Position numbers and translations under genes: made by a program. From Bradyrhizobium sp. CB1015 (GTDB lineage: Bacteria; Pseudomonadota; Alphaproteobacteria; Rhizobiales; Xanthobacteraceae), in contig NZ_CP104174.1 in the NCBI RefSeq assembly GCF_025200925.1, positions 6,634,001 to 6,698,000 of the forward strand: DNA of 64,000 bases. The letters run 5' to 3'. Shown one piece after another: positions 54,044-62,821 of the stretch. Under the pieces are notes generated by a model. That model was given only the letters and a program-made list of their open reading frames with translations. It was not told where the DNA came from and did not search any database. Each line of letters begins with the position of its first letter. The first letter of the stretch is position 1.

Positions 54044-54751
54044 CTAGGACCTCGCCCCCACCGCTCTGGTCAGCATCGGAAAATGCTTGTTGCCGCCTGC
54101 GAATGGCGGGAATTTCACGAAGTCCGCACGCATGTGCTTGATCACGTCAGAGCCGAGTGCGTGCGCGAGGGCTTGCGGGCTGTCGAACACCAGCTTGTTG
54201 CGTTGCATGTGCTCGACGCGCTGCGATGGCAGCCGATCGACCCAGTCGATGCGGGTGTAGATCTCGATCTGGCGGACGTTCGGGAAGGTCCGCATGATCG
54301 ACGGGTGGTGCTCGAGATAATGCAGGTTCCAGGCGTTCATATCCTCGGCCGGGCCGGGATAGTGCACGAGGTAACTGCACGGACTAGTCGTTCCCGCCGG
54401 ATGCTCCGCGACATCGACGGGAAACGCGCGCGTCAACATCACTTGGTGTGTGACATCGAGTCCGGTGAGGCCGGATAGCCCGGCCCCTGTTGCCAGGCCG
54501 GCAAGGACGCCGCCGCGGTCCATCGCCGCCTCGCAGGCGAACAGGTCGGGAAACCGGAGTTGAAGCGCAAAGGCGGGGCCGGCGCCGTCTGCCTTGTAAG
54601 GATGGTCGACCGACTGTTCGAGCGGCGTGAACAGCATCGCCTCGGTCATGTCGGGGATCGAGCCGACGAGCTCCGCCACAGTGCCAACCTCATCAGGACG
54701 AACCCGCCGTTCGCCCGTGGAATCGGAGAATGCCATGAACAGCGAGATCAT
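54044..54751 (-). CDS. EthD-like (dimeric alpha-beta barrel) protein
   Basis: A 235-residue protein. The C-terminal half (SYLVHYPGPAEDMNAWNLHY, then EHHPSIMRTFPNVRQIEIYT) resembles the EthD fold, a ferredoxin-like barrel found near many oxidation or ring-cleavage genes. The catalytic role is unknown; some relatives detoxify reactive quinones or remove metabolites. Last gene of operon C, overlapping the thioesterase start by ATGA. Its end faces the Liv operon across repeats. Confidence 0.7.
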   Translation of the reverse strand: MISLFMAFSDSTGERRVRPDEVGTVAELVGSIPDMTEAMLFTPLEQSVDHPYKADGAGPAFALQLRFPDLFACEAAMDRGGVLAGLATGAGLSGLTGLDVTHQVMLTRAFPVDVAEHPAGTTSPCSYLVHYPGPAEDMNAWNLHYLEHHPSIMRTFPNVRQIEIYTRIDWVDRLPSQRVEHMQRNKLVFDSPQALAHALGSDVIKHMRADFVKFPPFAGGNKHFPMLTRAVGARS

Positions 54752-55185
54752 GCGGGCGTTGCCTCGGTTCCCTCGCCCACACTCACATGCGCCATCAGTG
54801 CGGCGCGAATGTCATCGGGCCATGGAATCGCATGATGATCGAGCAGCGAGGTCGCAGCAAGGATCTGGCGCGCGCGCCAGCGCGGGCCATTCGCGCCGGA
54901 GATGACATGCTCGAGATGGAGAGATGACCCACCGACCCTGATGATGCGCAGGTTGAACGTCAGGAGATCGCCGAACATCGACGGCCGGGAGAAATCGCAA
55001 TTCAGGTGCACCGTGGGCGTTCCGATCTTCCGGACCGTGATCAGCTCCGGCCATGGAAAACCGATTCCAGCCCAGAAATCTTCGACGACGCCATTGAGAA
55101 TGTTCAAATAGGACGGGAAGTACGCGATGCCCGAGGGATCGCAGTCTCCGAACCTGAGCTCGCGATCGAACGAAAAATTCGTCAT
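54748..55185 (-). CDS. 4-hydroxybenzoyl-CoA thioesterase-like hot-dog protein
   Basis: A 145-residue hot-dog thioesterase. FGDCDPSGIAYFPSYLNI, near residue 14, is the 4HBT signature with the catalytic Asp. The start overlaps the FAH-family gene stop (TGATG). In the gentisate operon it would release a free aromatic acid, for example gentisate from gentisyl-CoA. That substrate is inferred; the aryl-CoA class is likely from the family. Confidence 0.82.
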   Translation of the reverse strand: MTNFSFDRELRFGDCDPSGIAYFPSYLNILNGVVEDFWAGIGFPWPELITVRKIGTPTVHLNCDFSRPSMFGDLLTFNLRIIRVGGSSLHLEHVISGANGPRWRARQILAATSLLDHHAIPWPDDIRAALMAHVSVGEGTEATPA

Positions 55186-56093
55186 CAGATCGCAACAACG
55201 GGGTGGCGGATGACACCGACGCCCTCGACGCCGGCCTCGACCACGTCGCCCGGCCAAAGCCATTCCTGCGGGCTCATGCCGGCGCCGACGCCTTCAGGCG
55301 TACCCGTGGCGATGATGTCGCCCGGCTCGAGCGTCATGCCCGACGAAATGTCCGATATCAGCACCGGAATGTCGAAGATCATGTATTTGGTGTTGGAGTC
55401 CTGCTTCATGACCCCGTTCTTGGTCAGCCACAGCCGCAGATCGTGTGGATCGGGAATCTCGTCGGCGGTCACGATGCAGGGGCCGAACGGCGCATAAGTG
55501 TCCATGCCCTTGGAGAAGATCCACTGTCCGGCGCGGCGATTGTCGCGCGCGGAAATGTCGATCATCACCGAATAGCCGAAGACGTGGTCCATCGCCTTAT
55601 CGCTCGCGATGCGCGTTGCGGTCTTGCCGATGATGACGGCGAGCTCGACTTCCCAGTCGAGTTGCTGCGTCATCTTCGCATTGTGCTGGATCGCCGCGCC
55701 CGGGCCGATCACGGAGGTCGGCGGCTTGGAGAAGACGACCGGCTGCTTCGGCAGGTCCTTGTCCGTATCCAGGCTCTTGGCGGATTCCGCCACATGCGCC
55801 CGATAGTTCAGCCCGATGCCGAAGATGTTTTTCCGGGGCCGCGGGATCGGCGCCTGCAGCTTTACATCCTCGACCGCAACCGCCGAGCCGGCCGGGAAGC
55901 GGCCATCGGCGTCCGCCAGCGCATCCTTAAGCGCTGGCAGCAGGGTCACGCTGTTGTCGATGAACGACAACATATCACTCGGCCATGTCACGCCGCTGGA
56001 CGCACCAAGGTGCTCGACATCGACGACCAGTCCATTGACGAGGGCTCCAAGACGGGCACCGCTGGCGCCCAAAGTGTAGGTGACGAGACGCAT
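55185..56093 (-). CDS. Fumarylacetoacetate hydrolase-family enzyme, probable fumarylpyruvate hydrolase
   Basis: A 302-residue member of the FAH family with metal-site segment DWEVELAVIIGK and substrate segments GIGLNYRAHVAES, KPPTSVIGPG, SARDNRRAGQWIFSKGMDTY and TGTPEGVGAG. The C-terminal domain is complete. After gentisate cleavage (maleylpyruvate to fumarylpyruvate), this type splits the product into fumarate and pyruvate. It is next to gentisate dioxygenase in operon C. Direct maleylpyruvate hydrolysis is the alternative since no isomerase gene is visible. Confidence 0.88.
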   Translation of the reverse strand: MRLVTYTLGASGARLGALVNGLVVDVEHLGASSGVTWPSDMLSFIDNSVTLLPALKDALADADGRFPAGSAVAVEDVKLQAPIPRPRKNIFGIGLNYRAHVAESAKSLDTDKDLPKQPVVFSKPPTSVIGPGAAIQHNAKMTQQLDWEVELAVIIGKTATRIASDKAMDHVFGYSVMIDISARDNRRAGQWIFSKGMDTYAPFGPCIVTADEIPDPHDLRLWLTKNGVMKQDSNTKYMIFDIPVLISDISSGMTLEPGDIIATGTPEGVGAGMSPQEWLWPGDVVEAGVEGVGVIRHPVVAI

Positions 56094-56138
56094 GAAAGCT
56101 TCTATCCGGCTGTTCTGGTTGAATTCTGCAAGGGCATG

Positions 56139-57245
56139 TCAGGCGGCAACCGACTGGTAACCGCCATTGTCGCCATAGGCCTCTTCCCGATAGAGCCCGA
56201 GGCCTTCGATGACGGGCAGGTCGTTGAAGCAGAACAGGCAGGCATCCTCGCTCGCCGAGGCATTGCCGTGCTCGTGCCAGGCCCAGGAGGGAACGCAGAA
56301 GATGTCGCGCTCTTCCCATTCGAGCCGCTTGCCGCCGATGATCGAATAGCCGCGCCCCTTGGCGACCTGGTAGATGAAGCTGCCGGTGTGCCGGTGCGAC
56401 TTGGTCTTCTCCCCGGGGCGCAGCAGCTGCATGCTGGCACCGATCGTCTGCATCACATGCCCGCCGGTGACCGGGTTGACGTAGTTCATGAGGATGCCGT
56501 CATAGGGCGAGCCATCGGTCGCGGCCGCATATTTCTGCAAGGACTCGTAGGTCGGCTCCCACTCATATTTGAACATCGGCGAATAGCCCTTCGACCAGCG
56601 CGAGTCCGCCGGCCGAAGACCGGGATTGCCCCAGGTCCGGGTCATGTCGTCCACGGGATAGCCGGACGGCTCCTGCTGGATCTTCGGATGCACGACGAAG
56701 AAATTGGCTTCCAGCGCGTTGACGAGCGGGATGTCCAAGCCGTCCTGCCAGATGCAGACCGAGCCGTTGCCTTCGACGCCATGCTCGTGCCAGGTGCCGT
56801 TCGGCGTCAGCACGAAATCCCGCGCGCCCAGCGTCATCTTGTGACCGTCGACGATGGTGTAGGCGCCCGCGCCTTCCATGATGAAGCGCAGCGCGGAGGC
56901 CGAGTGGGCGTGGGCGGAGGCGACCTCGCCGGGATGCATCACCTGCAATCCCGAATAGAGCCAGCCGACCGCGGCCGACACGTCGCGCCGTCCGGGATTG
57001 TTGAGATAGATCACCCGCCGGCCGGCTTTCTCGGGCGAGACCAATTCGACCGAGCGCAGCACGTGCTCGCGCAGATCCTTGTAGCGCCAGAGCACGGGAA
57101 CCGAGGCCGATTGCGGCGCCCACGGCTCGATCTTGTTGGCGACGGTCCAGAGCGCTCCGGCTTCGTACCTTTCGAGATCCTTGTAATAGGCCTTGAGCTC
57201 GGGGGTGTCCTCGACATTGGCCCGGCCGATCACGTTCTCGCGCAT
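56139..57245 (-). CDS. Gentisate 1,2-dioxygenase (cupin)
   Basis: A 368-residue bicupin. The ATG at 57245 follows a GGAGG ribosome site; a TTG at 57257 is less likely. N-cupin: HPGEVASAHAHSASALRF with iron ligands His112 and His114 and later His153. C-cupin: SHRHTGSFIYQVAKG near 281. Such enzymes cleave gentisate with O2; close relatives act on salicylate or 1-hydroxy-2-naphthoate, so substrate is probable, not certain. Encoded between nitrilase and the FAH-family gene. Confidence 0.87.
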   Translation of the reverse strand: MRENVIGRANVEDTPELKAYYKDLERYEAGALWTVANKIEPWAPQSASVPVLWRYKDLREHVLRSVELVSPEKAGRRVIYLNNPGRRDVSAAVGWLYSGLQVMHPGEVASAHAHSASALRFIMEGAGAYTIVDGHKMTLGARDFVLTPNGTWHEHGVEGNGSVCIWQDGLDIPLVNALEANFFVVHPKIQQEPSGYPVDDMTRTWGNPGLRPADSRWSKGYSPMFKYEWEPTYESLQKYAAATDGSPYDGILMNYVNPVTGGHVMQTIGASMQLLRPGEKTKSHRHTGSFIYQVAKGRGYSIIGGKRLEWEERDIFCVPSWAWHEHGNASASEDACLFCFNDLPVIEGLGLYREEAYGDNGGYQSVAA

Positions 57246-57298
57246 CCTATCCTCCAAGTCCTGTCTTATGATCCCGCACCCTCAAGGGAACTAGCCCG

Positions 57299-58321
57299 TC
57301 ATTCCGATTGACCTGGAATCGACGAGAAGCCCGCCTGCTCTTGTCCGGCGACGGCTTCCGGCTCTGCCAGACCGAGCGGCGTCTGCGGACGACGGTTGAC
57401 CCGCAGATCGAAAATGTCGAACCGGTTATAGTGCCCGACGATGTCGTGCATCTGCTTCGGCTGGATGCAGCGCTCGAGGTCGATGTCGGCATAGACGATG
57501 CCCTCGTCGTCGATCAGCGAATCACCGACCACGCGCCCGTCCGGCCCGATGATGCCGGAGAATGCGCTCGACTTCCGTTGCAAACGTGCGCGTGCGTCGG
57601 GAACGACGGTCTCCATCGCCGCGATGATCTGCTCCGACACGGTCGAGCAGGAGACGATCGTAAAGATCTTGCCTTCGAAGGAGTGGGCAATCGCGCGCAA
57701 TTTGATCGCCTCCGCCATGTCATAGTCAGGGGGCGCGACGGGGAGCGAGATGTAGCTGGCGACGTGTACGAGCTCGCCCTGCCCGAGCAGCGCAAAGCGT
57801 GCGAGCGTGTTGGTGTTCTCGCCGCAGGCCAGGCCTCCGAGACGCCCGATCTCGGTATCATAGACGCGCAGGCTCGACCCGTCACCGCCGGTCCAGGTCA
57901 GCTTCTCTGCCCAGGTCGGCACCAGCTTGCGATGCTTGCCGAGCAACGCGCCGTCAGGCCCGATGAAGACCAGCGTATTGTAGATCGCGCCGAGCGAGAT
58001 CGGGCTGCGCTCGTTCACGCCGAGCACGACGTGGCATCCCGTATCGCGCGCGGCTTTTCGGACGATGTCGACCTCCGGCCCCGGCACCAGCACCGACGCC
58101 TTGGCGAGCTTCTCGAACCATGCACTGCCCGTGACGGGATCGGTGATCCAGTTCCAATAGGGATAGCCGGGAACGAACACTTCGGGGAACGCGACGAGCT
58201 TCGCCCCATTGGCTGCGGCCTCACGGACCAGTGAAGCCGCCTTCTCCGCGGTCGCGCTCGCGTTGAGATAGACTGGAGAAGCCTGGACGGCGGCAGCTTT
58301 AAAGCGAGGCAGCTTCAGCAT
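57299..58321 (-). CDS. Nitrilase
   Basis: A 340-residue nitrilase. Catalytic triad Glu47 (FPEVF), Lys132 (HRKLVPT) and Cys166 (GGLACGENTNTLAR) are present. It converts a nitrile to carboxylate and ammonia; the CGENTN form is usual in true nitrilases. First gene of operon C (53 bp before the gentisate dioxygenase gene), divergent from iorA. Candidate substrates are aromatic nitriles, for instance arylacetonitriles. The start at 58321 is chosen over 58387 from homology length. Confidence 0.88.
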   Translation of the reverse strand: MLKLPRFKAAAVQASPVYLNASATAEKAASLVREAAANGAKLVAFPEVFVPGYPYWNWITDPVTGSAWFEKLAKASVLVPGPEVDIVRKAARDTGCHVVLGVNERSPISLGAIYNTLVFIGPDGALLGKHRKLVPTWAEKLTWTGGDGSSLRVYDTEIGRLGGLACGENTNTLARFALLGQGELVHVASYISLPVAPPDYDMAEAIKLRAIAHSFEGKIFTIVSCSTVSEQIIAAMETVVPDARARLQRKSSAFSGIIGPDGRVVGDSLIDDEGIVYADIDLERCIQPKQMHDIVGHYNRFDIFDLRVNRRPQTPLGLAEPEAVAGQEQAGFSSIPGQSE

Positions 58322-58396
58322 CGGCCCTACCCTGTCGCTGGCCCATGACCGCCTAGTCGGAGGGTGGATCCGCAAGGGTGATAGCATGGCGCGGCG

Positions 58397-58425
58397 TTGA
58401 CTTACTTCACATGTAAACGTATGCT
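58397..58425 (+). promoter_or_regulatory. Sigma-70 promoter of the iorAB operon
   Basis: TTGACT (58397-58402) and TATGCT (58420-58425) are separated by exactly 17 bp, close to the consensus arrangement. The iorA ATG lies 24 bp after the -10 box with GGAGG (58439-58443) as ribosome site, so the leader is very short. Confidence 0.7.
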
Positions 58426-58433
58426 ATAGCATA
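58420..58433. promoter_or_regulatory. Operator candidate: 14-bp perfect palindrome over the -10 box
   Basis: TATGCTATAGCATA reads the same on both strands and covers the whole -10 element of the iorAB promoter. Two MarR genes lie at the end of this same operon (62327 and 62821), and the nitrilase operon diverges here. A MarR dimer bound at this site would repress transcription. The site is seen; the regulator is inferred. Confidence 0.65.
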
Positions 58434-58448
58434 TTTCTGGAGGGTGCA

Positions 58449-60608
58449 ATGGCTGAACGGTCTTTTGCTCGCGAGGTCGAGGATCTCAGGCTCGGCGACG
58501 GCGACACGTTCCGCGGCGAAGGCATCCTCGCCATCACCAAGGCGCTGCTGCAATCGGGCGTCGCCTATGTCGGCGGCTACCAGGGCTCGCCGATCTCGCA
58601 TCTGATGGACGTGCTGGCCGACGCCAAGGACGTGCTCGACGATCTCGGCGTCGTATTCCAGAGCTCGGCCAACGAAGCCGCCGCCGCGGCGATGCTGTCG
58701 GCATCGGTGATGTATCCCCTGCGCGGCGCGGTTGCGTGGAAGTCGACCGTCGGCACCAACGTCGCCTCCGACGCTCTTGCCAACCTCGCCTCGGGCGGTG
58801 TCACCGGCGGCACCATGATCATCGTCGGCGAGGACTATGGCGAAGGCTCTTCCATCATGCAGGAGCGTACCCACGCCTTCGCGATGAAGTCGCAGATGTG
58901 GCTGCTCGATCCCCGCCCCGAGCATGAATGCATCGTCAATCTGATCGAGAAAGGCTTCGAGCTCTCCGAGTTCTCCAACACGCCGGTCATGCTGGAGGTA
59001 CGCGTGCGCGCCTGCCACATGCACGGCAGCTTCGCCTGCAAGGACAATGTCAGGCCGGCGCACACCATCAAGGACGCGCTCAACAATCCCAAGCGTGACG
59101 TCAACCGCATCGTGCTGCCGCCGGCGGCCTATGAGCACGAGCAGGAGAAGATCAAGACGCGGATGCCCGCGGCTGTTGAATTCATTCGGGACCACAAGCT
59201 GAATGAGTGGATGGGGCCGAAGCAGGGCAAGGTCGGCATCATCATGCAAGGCGGCATGTACAACAACGTCATCCGCGCGCTGCAATATCTGGGGCTGTCG
59301 GATGCCTATGGCAACACGCAGATCCCGCTCTACGTCATGAACGTCACCTACCCCGTGATCGACACCGAGGTTGCGGAATTCTGCGTCGACAAGGACGCCG
59401 TGCTCATCGTCGAGGAAGGCCAGCCGGAATATCTGGAGCAGGCGATCAATACGGTCTTGCGCCGCAAGGACATCCAGGCGCGCGTCCACGGCAAGGACGT
59501 GCTGCCGATGGGCGGCGACTACACCGCACAGGTGCTGCTCGGCGGCGTCAGGGAATTCCTGGAGAAGACCGAGCCGCGGCTGCTCGGCAATCGGCCGCCG
59601 GCGCCGGACGCAGCGTCCGTGCTCAATCACCCCGCGGTCGAGAAGCTCAAGCAGGTGGTGCCGGCGCGCCCGCCCGGGCTTTGCACCGGCTGCCCGGAAC
59701 GGCCGATCTTCGCCGCCATGAAGCTGGTCGAGGAAGAGCTCGGCCAGCACCACGTCTCCGCGGACATCGGCTGCCATCTGTTCTCGATCCTGCCGCCGTT
59801 CAACATCGGCGCGACCACGATGGGCTTCGGCCTCGGCCCGGCCTCGACCTCGGCCTTCAACGTCAAGGCCGACAAGCGCTCGATCGCGGTGATGGGCGAC
59901 GGCGGCTTCTGGCACAACGGACTGACCAGCGGCATCGGCAATGCCGTGTTCAACAAGCATGACGGCGTGTTCGTCATCGTCGACAATTACTACACCTCGG
60001 CGACGGGCGGTCAGGACATCCTGTCCTCGCGCGCGGTCAACAAGCGCCGCAAGACCAACAATTCGATCGTGCAGGCGGTGAAGGGCATCGGCGGCCAGTG
60101 GGTGCGCCAGCTCGACCGCACCTACGACGTCGGCAAGATGCGCGACACGCTGAAGGAAGCGCTGACGACGAAAGAGGAAGGCCCGAAGGTCATCGTCGCT
60201 TCCTCCGAATGCATGCTGAACAAGCAGCGGCGCGTGAAGCCGCAGATTAACAAGGCGATCAAGGACGGAACGCGCGTCGTCAAGGAGCGCTTTGGCGTCG
60301 ACGAAGACGTCTGCACCGGCGACCATGCCTGCATCCGCCTCTCCGGCTGCCCGTCGCTGTCGGTGAAGCAGCTCGACGACCCCTTGCGCGACGATCCGGT
60401 CGCGGCGATCGACAATTCCTGCGTCGGCTGCGGCAATTGCGGCGAGGTCTCCGAGGCCGCCGTGCTCTGCCCCTCGTTCTATCGAGCCGACGTCATCCAT
60501 AATCCGACTCGCTGGGACATGTTCAAATCCAAGGTCGCCATGAGCGTGATCGGCTGGCTGCAGCGTCGGCGCGACCGCCGGCGGCCGGCACTCGAGGCAC
60601 TGGCATGA
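58449..60608 (+). CDS. iorA: Indolepyruvate ferredoxin oxidoreductase, alpha subunit (TPP- and Fe-S-containing)
   Basis: A 719-residue protein. It has pyruvate-ferredoxin-oxidoreductase-type domains in order: N-terminal GGYQGSPISHLMDVLADAK, a central half with LCTGCPERPIF, and the TPP motif GDGGFWHNGLTSGIGNAVF near residue 482. The C-terminus carries ferredoxin-like clusters (CTGDHACIRLSGCP near 621; CVGCGNCGEVSEAAVLCP near 658). It decarboxylates an aryl-2-oxo acid such as indolepyruvate, phenylpyruvate or hydroxyphenylpyruvate to the aryl-acetyl-CoA. Overlaps iorB by ATGA. Confidence 0.93.
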   Translation: MAERSFAREVEDLRLGDGDTFRGEGILAITKALLQSGVAYVGGYQGSPISHLMDVLADAKDVLDDLGVVFQSSANEAAAAAMLSASVMYPLRGAVAWKSTVGTNVASDALANLASGGVTGGTMIIVGEDYGEGSSIMQERTHAFAMKSQMWLLDPRPEHECIVNLIEKGFELSEFSNTPVMLEVRVRACHMHGSFACKDNVRPAHTIKDALNNPKRDVNRIVLPPAAYEHEQEKIKTRMPAAVEFIRDHKLNEWMGPKQGKVGIIMQGGMYNNVIRALQYLGLSDAYGNTQIPLYVMNVTYPVIDTEVAEFCVDKDAVLIVEEGQPEYLEQAINTVLRRKDIQARVHGKDVLPMGGDYTAQVLLGGVREFLEKTEPRLLGNRPPAPDAASVLNHPAVEKLKQVVPARPPGLCTGCPERPIFAAMKLVEEELGQHHVSADIGCHLFSILPPFNIGATTMGFGLGPASTSAFNVKADKRSIAVMGDGGFWHNGLTSGIGNAVFNKHDGVFVIVDNYYTSATGGQDILSSRAVNKRRKTNNSIVQAVKGIGGQWVRQLDRTYDVGKMRDTLKEALTTKEEGPKVIVASSECMLNKQRRVKPQINKAIKDGTRVVKERFGVDEDVCTGDHACIRLSGCPSLSVKQLDDPLRDDPVAAIDNSCVGCGNCGEVSEAAVLCPSFYRADVIHNPTRWDMFKSKVAMSVIGWLQRRRDRRRPALEALA

Positions 60609-62170
60609 GAGACGAGACGGTCCGGCTGGCTCTTCCCGCCGCAGGCGAAGCGACCGAGCGGCCGATCTCGATCGCGATTGTCGCGATGGGCGGCCAGGGC
60701 GGCGGCGTCCTGACCGACTGGATCGTTCAGCTCGCCGAGAACCATGGCTGGGTGGCGCAGTCCACCTCGGTGCCCGGCGTCGCCCAGCGCACCGGCGCCA
60801 CCATCTACTATATCGAGGCGATGCCGCCGCTCGACGGCCGCAAGCCGATCCTGTCGCTGATGCCCACCCCGGGCGACGTCGACGTGGTGATGGCGGCGGA
60901 ATTCATGGAGGCCGGGCGATCGATCCTCCGCGGCCTCGTGACGCCGGATCGCACCACGCTGATCGCGTCCAACCACCGCTCGTTTGCGATCGGCGAGAAG
61001 ATCGCGCCGGGCAACGGCATCGCCGACGGCGGCGCCGTGACCGGTGCCATCGGAATTGCGGCGAAGACCGAGATCATCTTCGATCTGAACGCGCTGGCGA
61101 TCGCGCATGGCAGCGTCATCTCGGCCGCGATGTTCGGCGCGCTCGCAGGCGCAGGCGTGCTGCCGTTCAGCCGCGACAGCTATCTCGACGTCATCCGCAC
61201 CGGCGGCAAAGGCGCGAAGGCCAGCGTCGAGACTTTCGAGGCCGCCTTCGAGCGGGTCAAGACCGGCCCGACCGAAGTTACGGCGCCCGCGCAAGCCAAA
61301 CCGGCCGACAATATCCCCTCTTCCGCGGCGCCCGATCCGCAGCTCGGCGAGCTTGTCGCAAGATTGAAACAGGAGCTGCCCGGGCCTGCACTCGCCATGG
61401 CTCGTGCAGGCTTGCGGAAGGTCGTCGACTTCCAGGACATCGCCTATGGCGGCGAATATCTCGACATCCTCAAGACGTTGCACGCAGCCGACCGAAACGC
61501 CGGCGGTGGCGCACATGCCTATGCCTTCACGGAAGCCGCGGCAAAGTACCTCGCCAACGCCATGACCTATGACGACGTCATCCGCGTCGCCGACCTCAAG
61601 ACGCGCGCCGGCCGCCGCGCGCGCATCGAGAGCGAGCTCGAGATGTCGAACGGACAGGTGCTCCAGACCACCGAGTTCATGCATCCCCGCATGGAGGAAG
61701 TGATGGGCATGCTGCCGGCAGGCTTCGGCCGCTGGCTCGGCGCGCGGCCGCGCCTGCTCGGCTGGCTCGATCGCCGCGTCAACCGGGGACGCCGGGTGCG
61801 AACCTACTCGCTGCCCTGGTTCCTGGTCCTCTATGTCGTCGGCGGGATGCGCGGCCTGCGCCGCCGCTCGCTGCGTCACGCCATCGAGACGGCGCACCGG
61901 GATTCATGGCTCAAGGCCGCGACCGAGGCGGTCCGGACCAATTACCAGCTCGGCATCGAAATCCTGCAATGCCGACGCCTCGTCAAAGGCTATTCCGATA
62001 CCCACAGCCGGGGGCTGTCGAAATTCGACAGGACGCTCGCGGCGATCAAGCTGGTGGAGCGCCGCGAGGATGCGGCCGACTGGGCGCGCCGCCTGCGGGA
62101 GGCTGCGCTGAAGGACAGCGCCGGAACGGCGCTCGACGGCGTGATCCAGACCATCAAGACTTTTGCATGA
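60605..62170 (+). CDS. iorB: Indolepyruvate ferredoxin oxidoreductase, beta subunit
   Basis: A 521-residue protein. The N-terminal 190 residues have the gamma/beta subunit fold (VAMGGQGGGVLTDWIVQLAE, SVPGVAQRTGATIYYIEAM). The remaining part is an added helical domain common in proteobacterial IorB proteins (DDVIRVADLKTRAGR, ETAHRDSWLKAATEAVRTNY) that makes it much longer than archaeal forms (about 200 residues). Partner of iorA; co-translated. Presence in an aromatic island suggests use on aromatic amino-acid-derived keto acids. Confidence 0.9.
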   Translation: MRDETVRLALPAAGEATERPISIAIVAMGGQGGGVLTDWIVQLAENHGWVAQSTSVPGVAQRTGATIYYIEAMPPLDGRKPILSLMPTPGDVDVVMAAEFMEAGRSILRGLVTPDRTTLIASNHRSFAIGEKIAPGNGIADGGAVTGAIGIAAKTEIIFDLNALAIAHGSVISAAMFGALAGAGVLPFSRDSYLDVIRTGGKGAKASVETFEAAFERVKTGPTEVTAPAQAKPADNIPSSAAPDPQLGELVARLKQELPGPALAMARAGLRKVVDFQDIAYGGEYLDILKTLHAADRNAGGGAHAYAFTEAAAKYLANAMTYDDVIRVADLKTRAGRRARIESELEMSNGQVLQTTEFMHPRMEEVMGMLPAGFGRWLGARPRLLGWLDRRVNRGRRVRTYSLPWFLVLYVVGGMRGLRRRSLRHAIETAHRDSWLKAATEAVRTNYQLGIEILQCRRLVKGYSDTHSRGLSKFDRTLAAIKLVERREDAADWARRLREAALKDSAGTALDGVIQTIKTFA

Positions 62171-62235
62171 TTCCACGGGCGCCGGACGCAGGATTGCATT
62201 GCCGTTCGCCTCGCAGGAGGTCAGGATCAGGCGGC

Positions 62236-62262
62236 TTGACTACGATTCTCAGATTGTTAATC
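62236..62262 (+). promoter_or_regulatory. Weak promoter-like boxes before the MarR genes
   Basis: TTGACT (62236-62241) and TTAATC (62257-62262) are separated by 15 bp. GATT-GTT-AATC at about 62252-62262 forms a small inverted repeat overlapping the -10. The MarR genes could have their own promoter here besides readthrough from iorB. Confidence 0.3.
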
Positions 62263-62326
62263 GGAGCGAAAGACCCGCGGTAATTCCCTTCACTCGACGA
62301 GACATTCTGTACTCGATGGTCATGCG

Positions 62327-62821
62327 ATGCCGGCAGCACTCAAAGAGAACGTTGTTCCCGTCCTTGGGCAGATCGAAACCCGGCTCTGGCTCCAATTGCT
62401 GTCGCTGCATGGTGAGCTGTTCGCCTCGCTCAATTCGATGCTGAACTCGGAGTTCGGCCTGTCGCTGGCAAAATTTGACGTGCTGGCCCAGCTCGATCGT
62501 TACCGGGATGGCCTGGCGCTCGGGCAATTGTCGCAAAATCTGAAGGTGACCGGCGGCAATGTCTCGGGGCTGGTGCAACGTCTTCTCGCCGACGACCTCA
62601 TCAGCAGGGAGATGTCGAGCGAGGACCGGCGGTCCTTCATCGTGCGCCTGACGCCGAAAGGCGAAGCGCTGTTCCGGAAGGCGGCCGAAATCCACAAGAA
62701 GCATCTCGCCAAACGGCTCGAGAACGTCCCGGCCCGGGAGCTGGACACCGCGCTGTCCGTGCTGAAATCGCTTTCCTCAAAACTTCATACCGAGAGCAAG
62801 AAGCAAAGTCGCAAGAGATAA
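62327..62821 (+). CDS. MarR-family transcriptional regulator
   Basis: A 164-residue regulator. Wing and helix segments are LAKFDVLAQLDRYRDGLALGQ, LKVTGGNVSGLVQRLLADDL and SSEDRRSFIVRLTPKGEALF. Its closest visible relative in the window is the MarR at 40253 (shared FDVLAQLDR and the same spacing), so the two may bind related operators or ligands. It overlaps the next MarR gene as TAATG. Located 157 bp after iorB. Confidence 0.9.
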   Translation: MPAALKENVVPVLGQIETRLWLQLLSLHGELFASLNSMLNSEFGLSLAKFDVLAQLDRYRDGLALGQLSQNLKVTGGNVSGLVQRLLADDLISREMSSEDRRSFIVRLTPKGEALFRKAAEIHKKHLAKRLENVPARELDTALSVLKSLSSKLHTESKKQSRKR

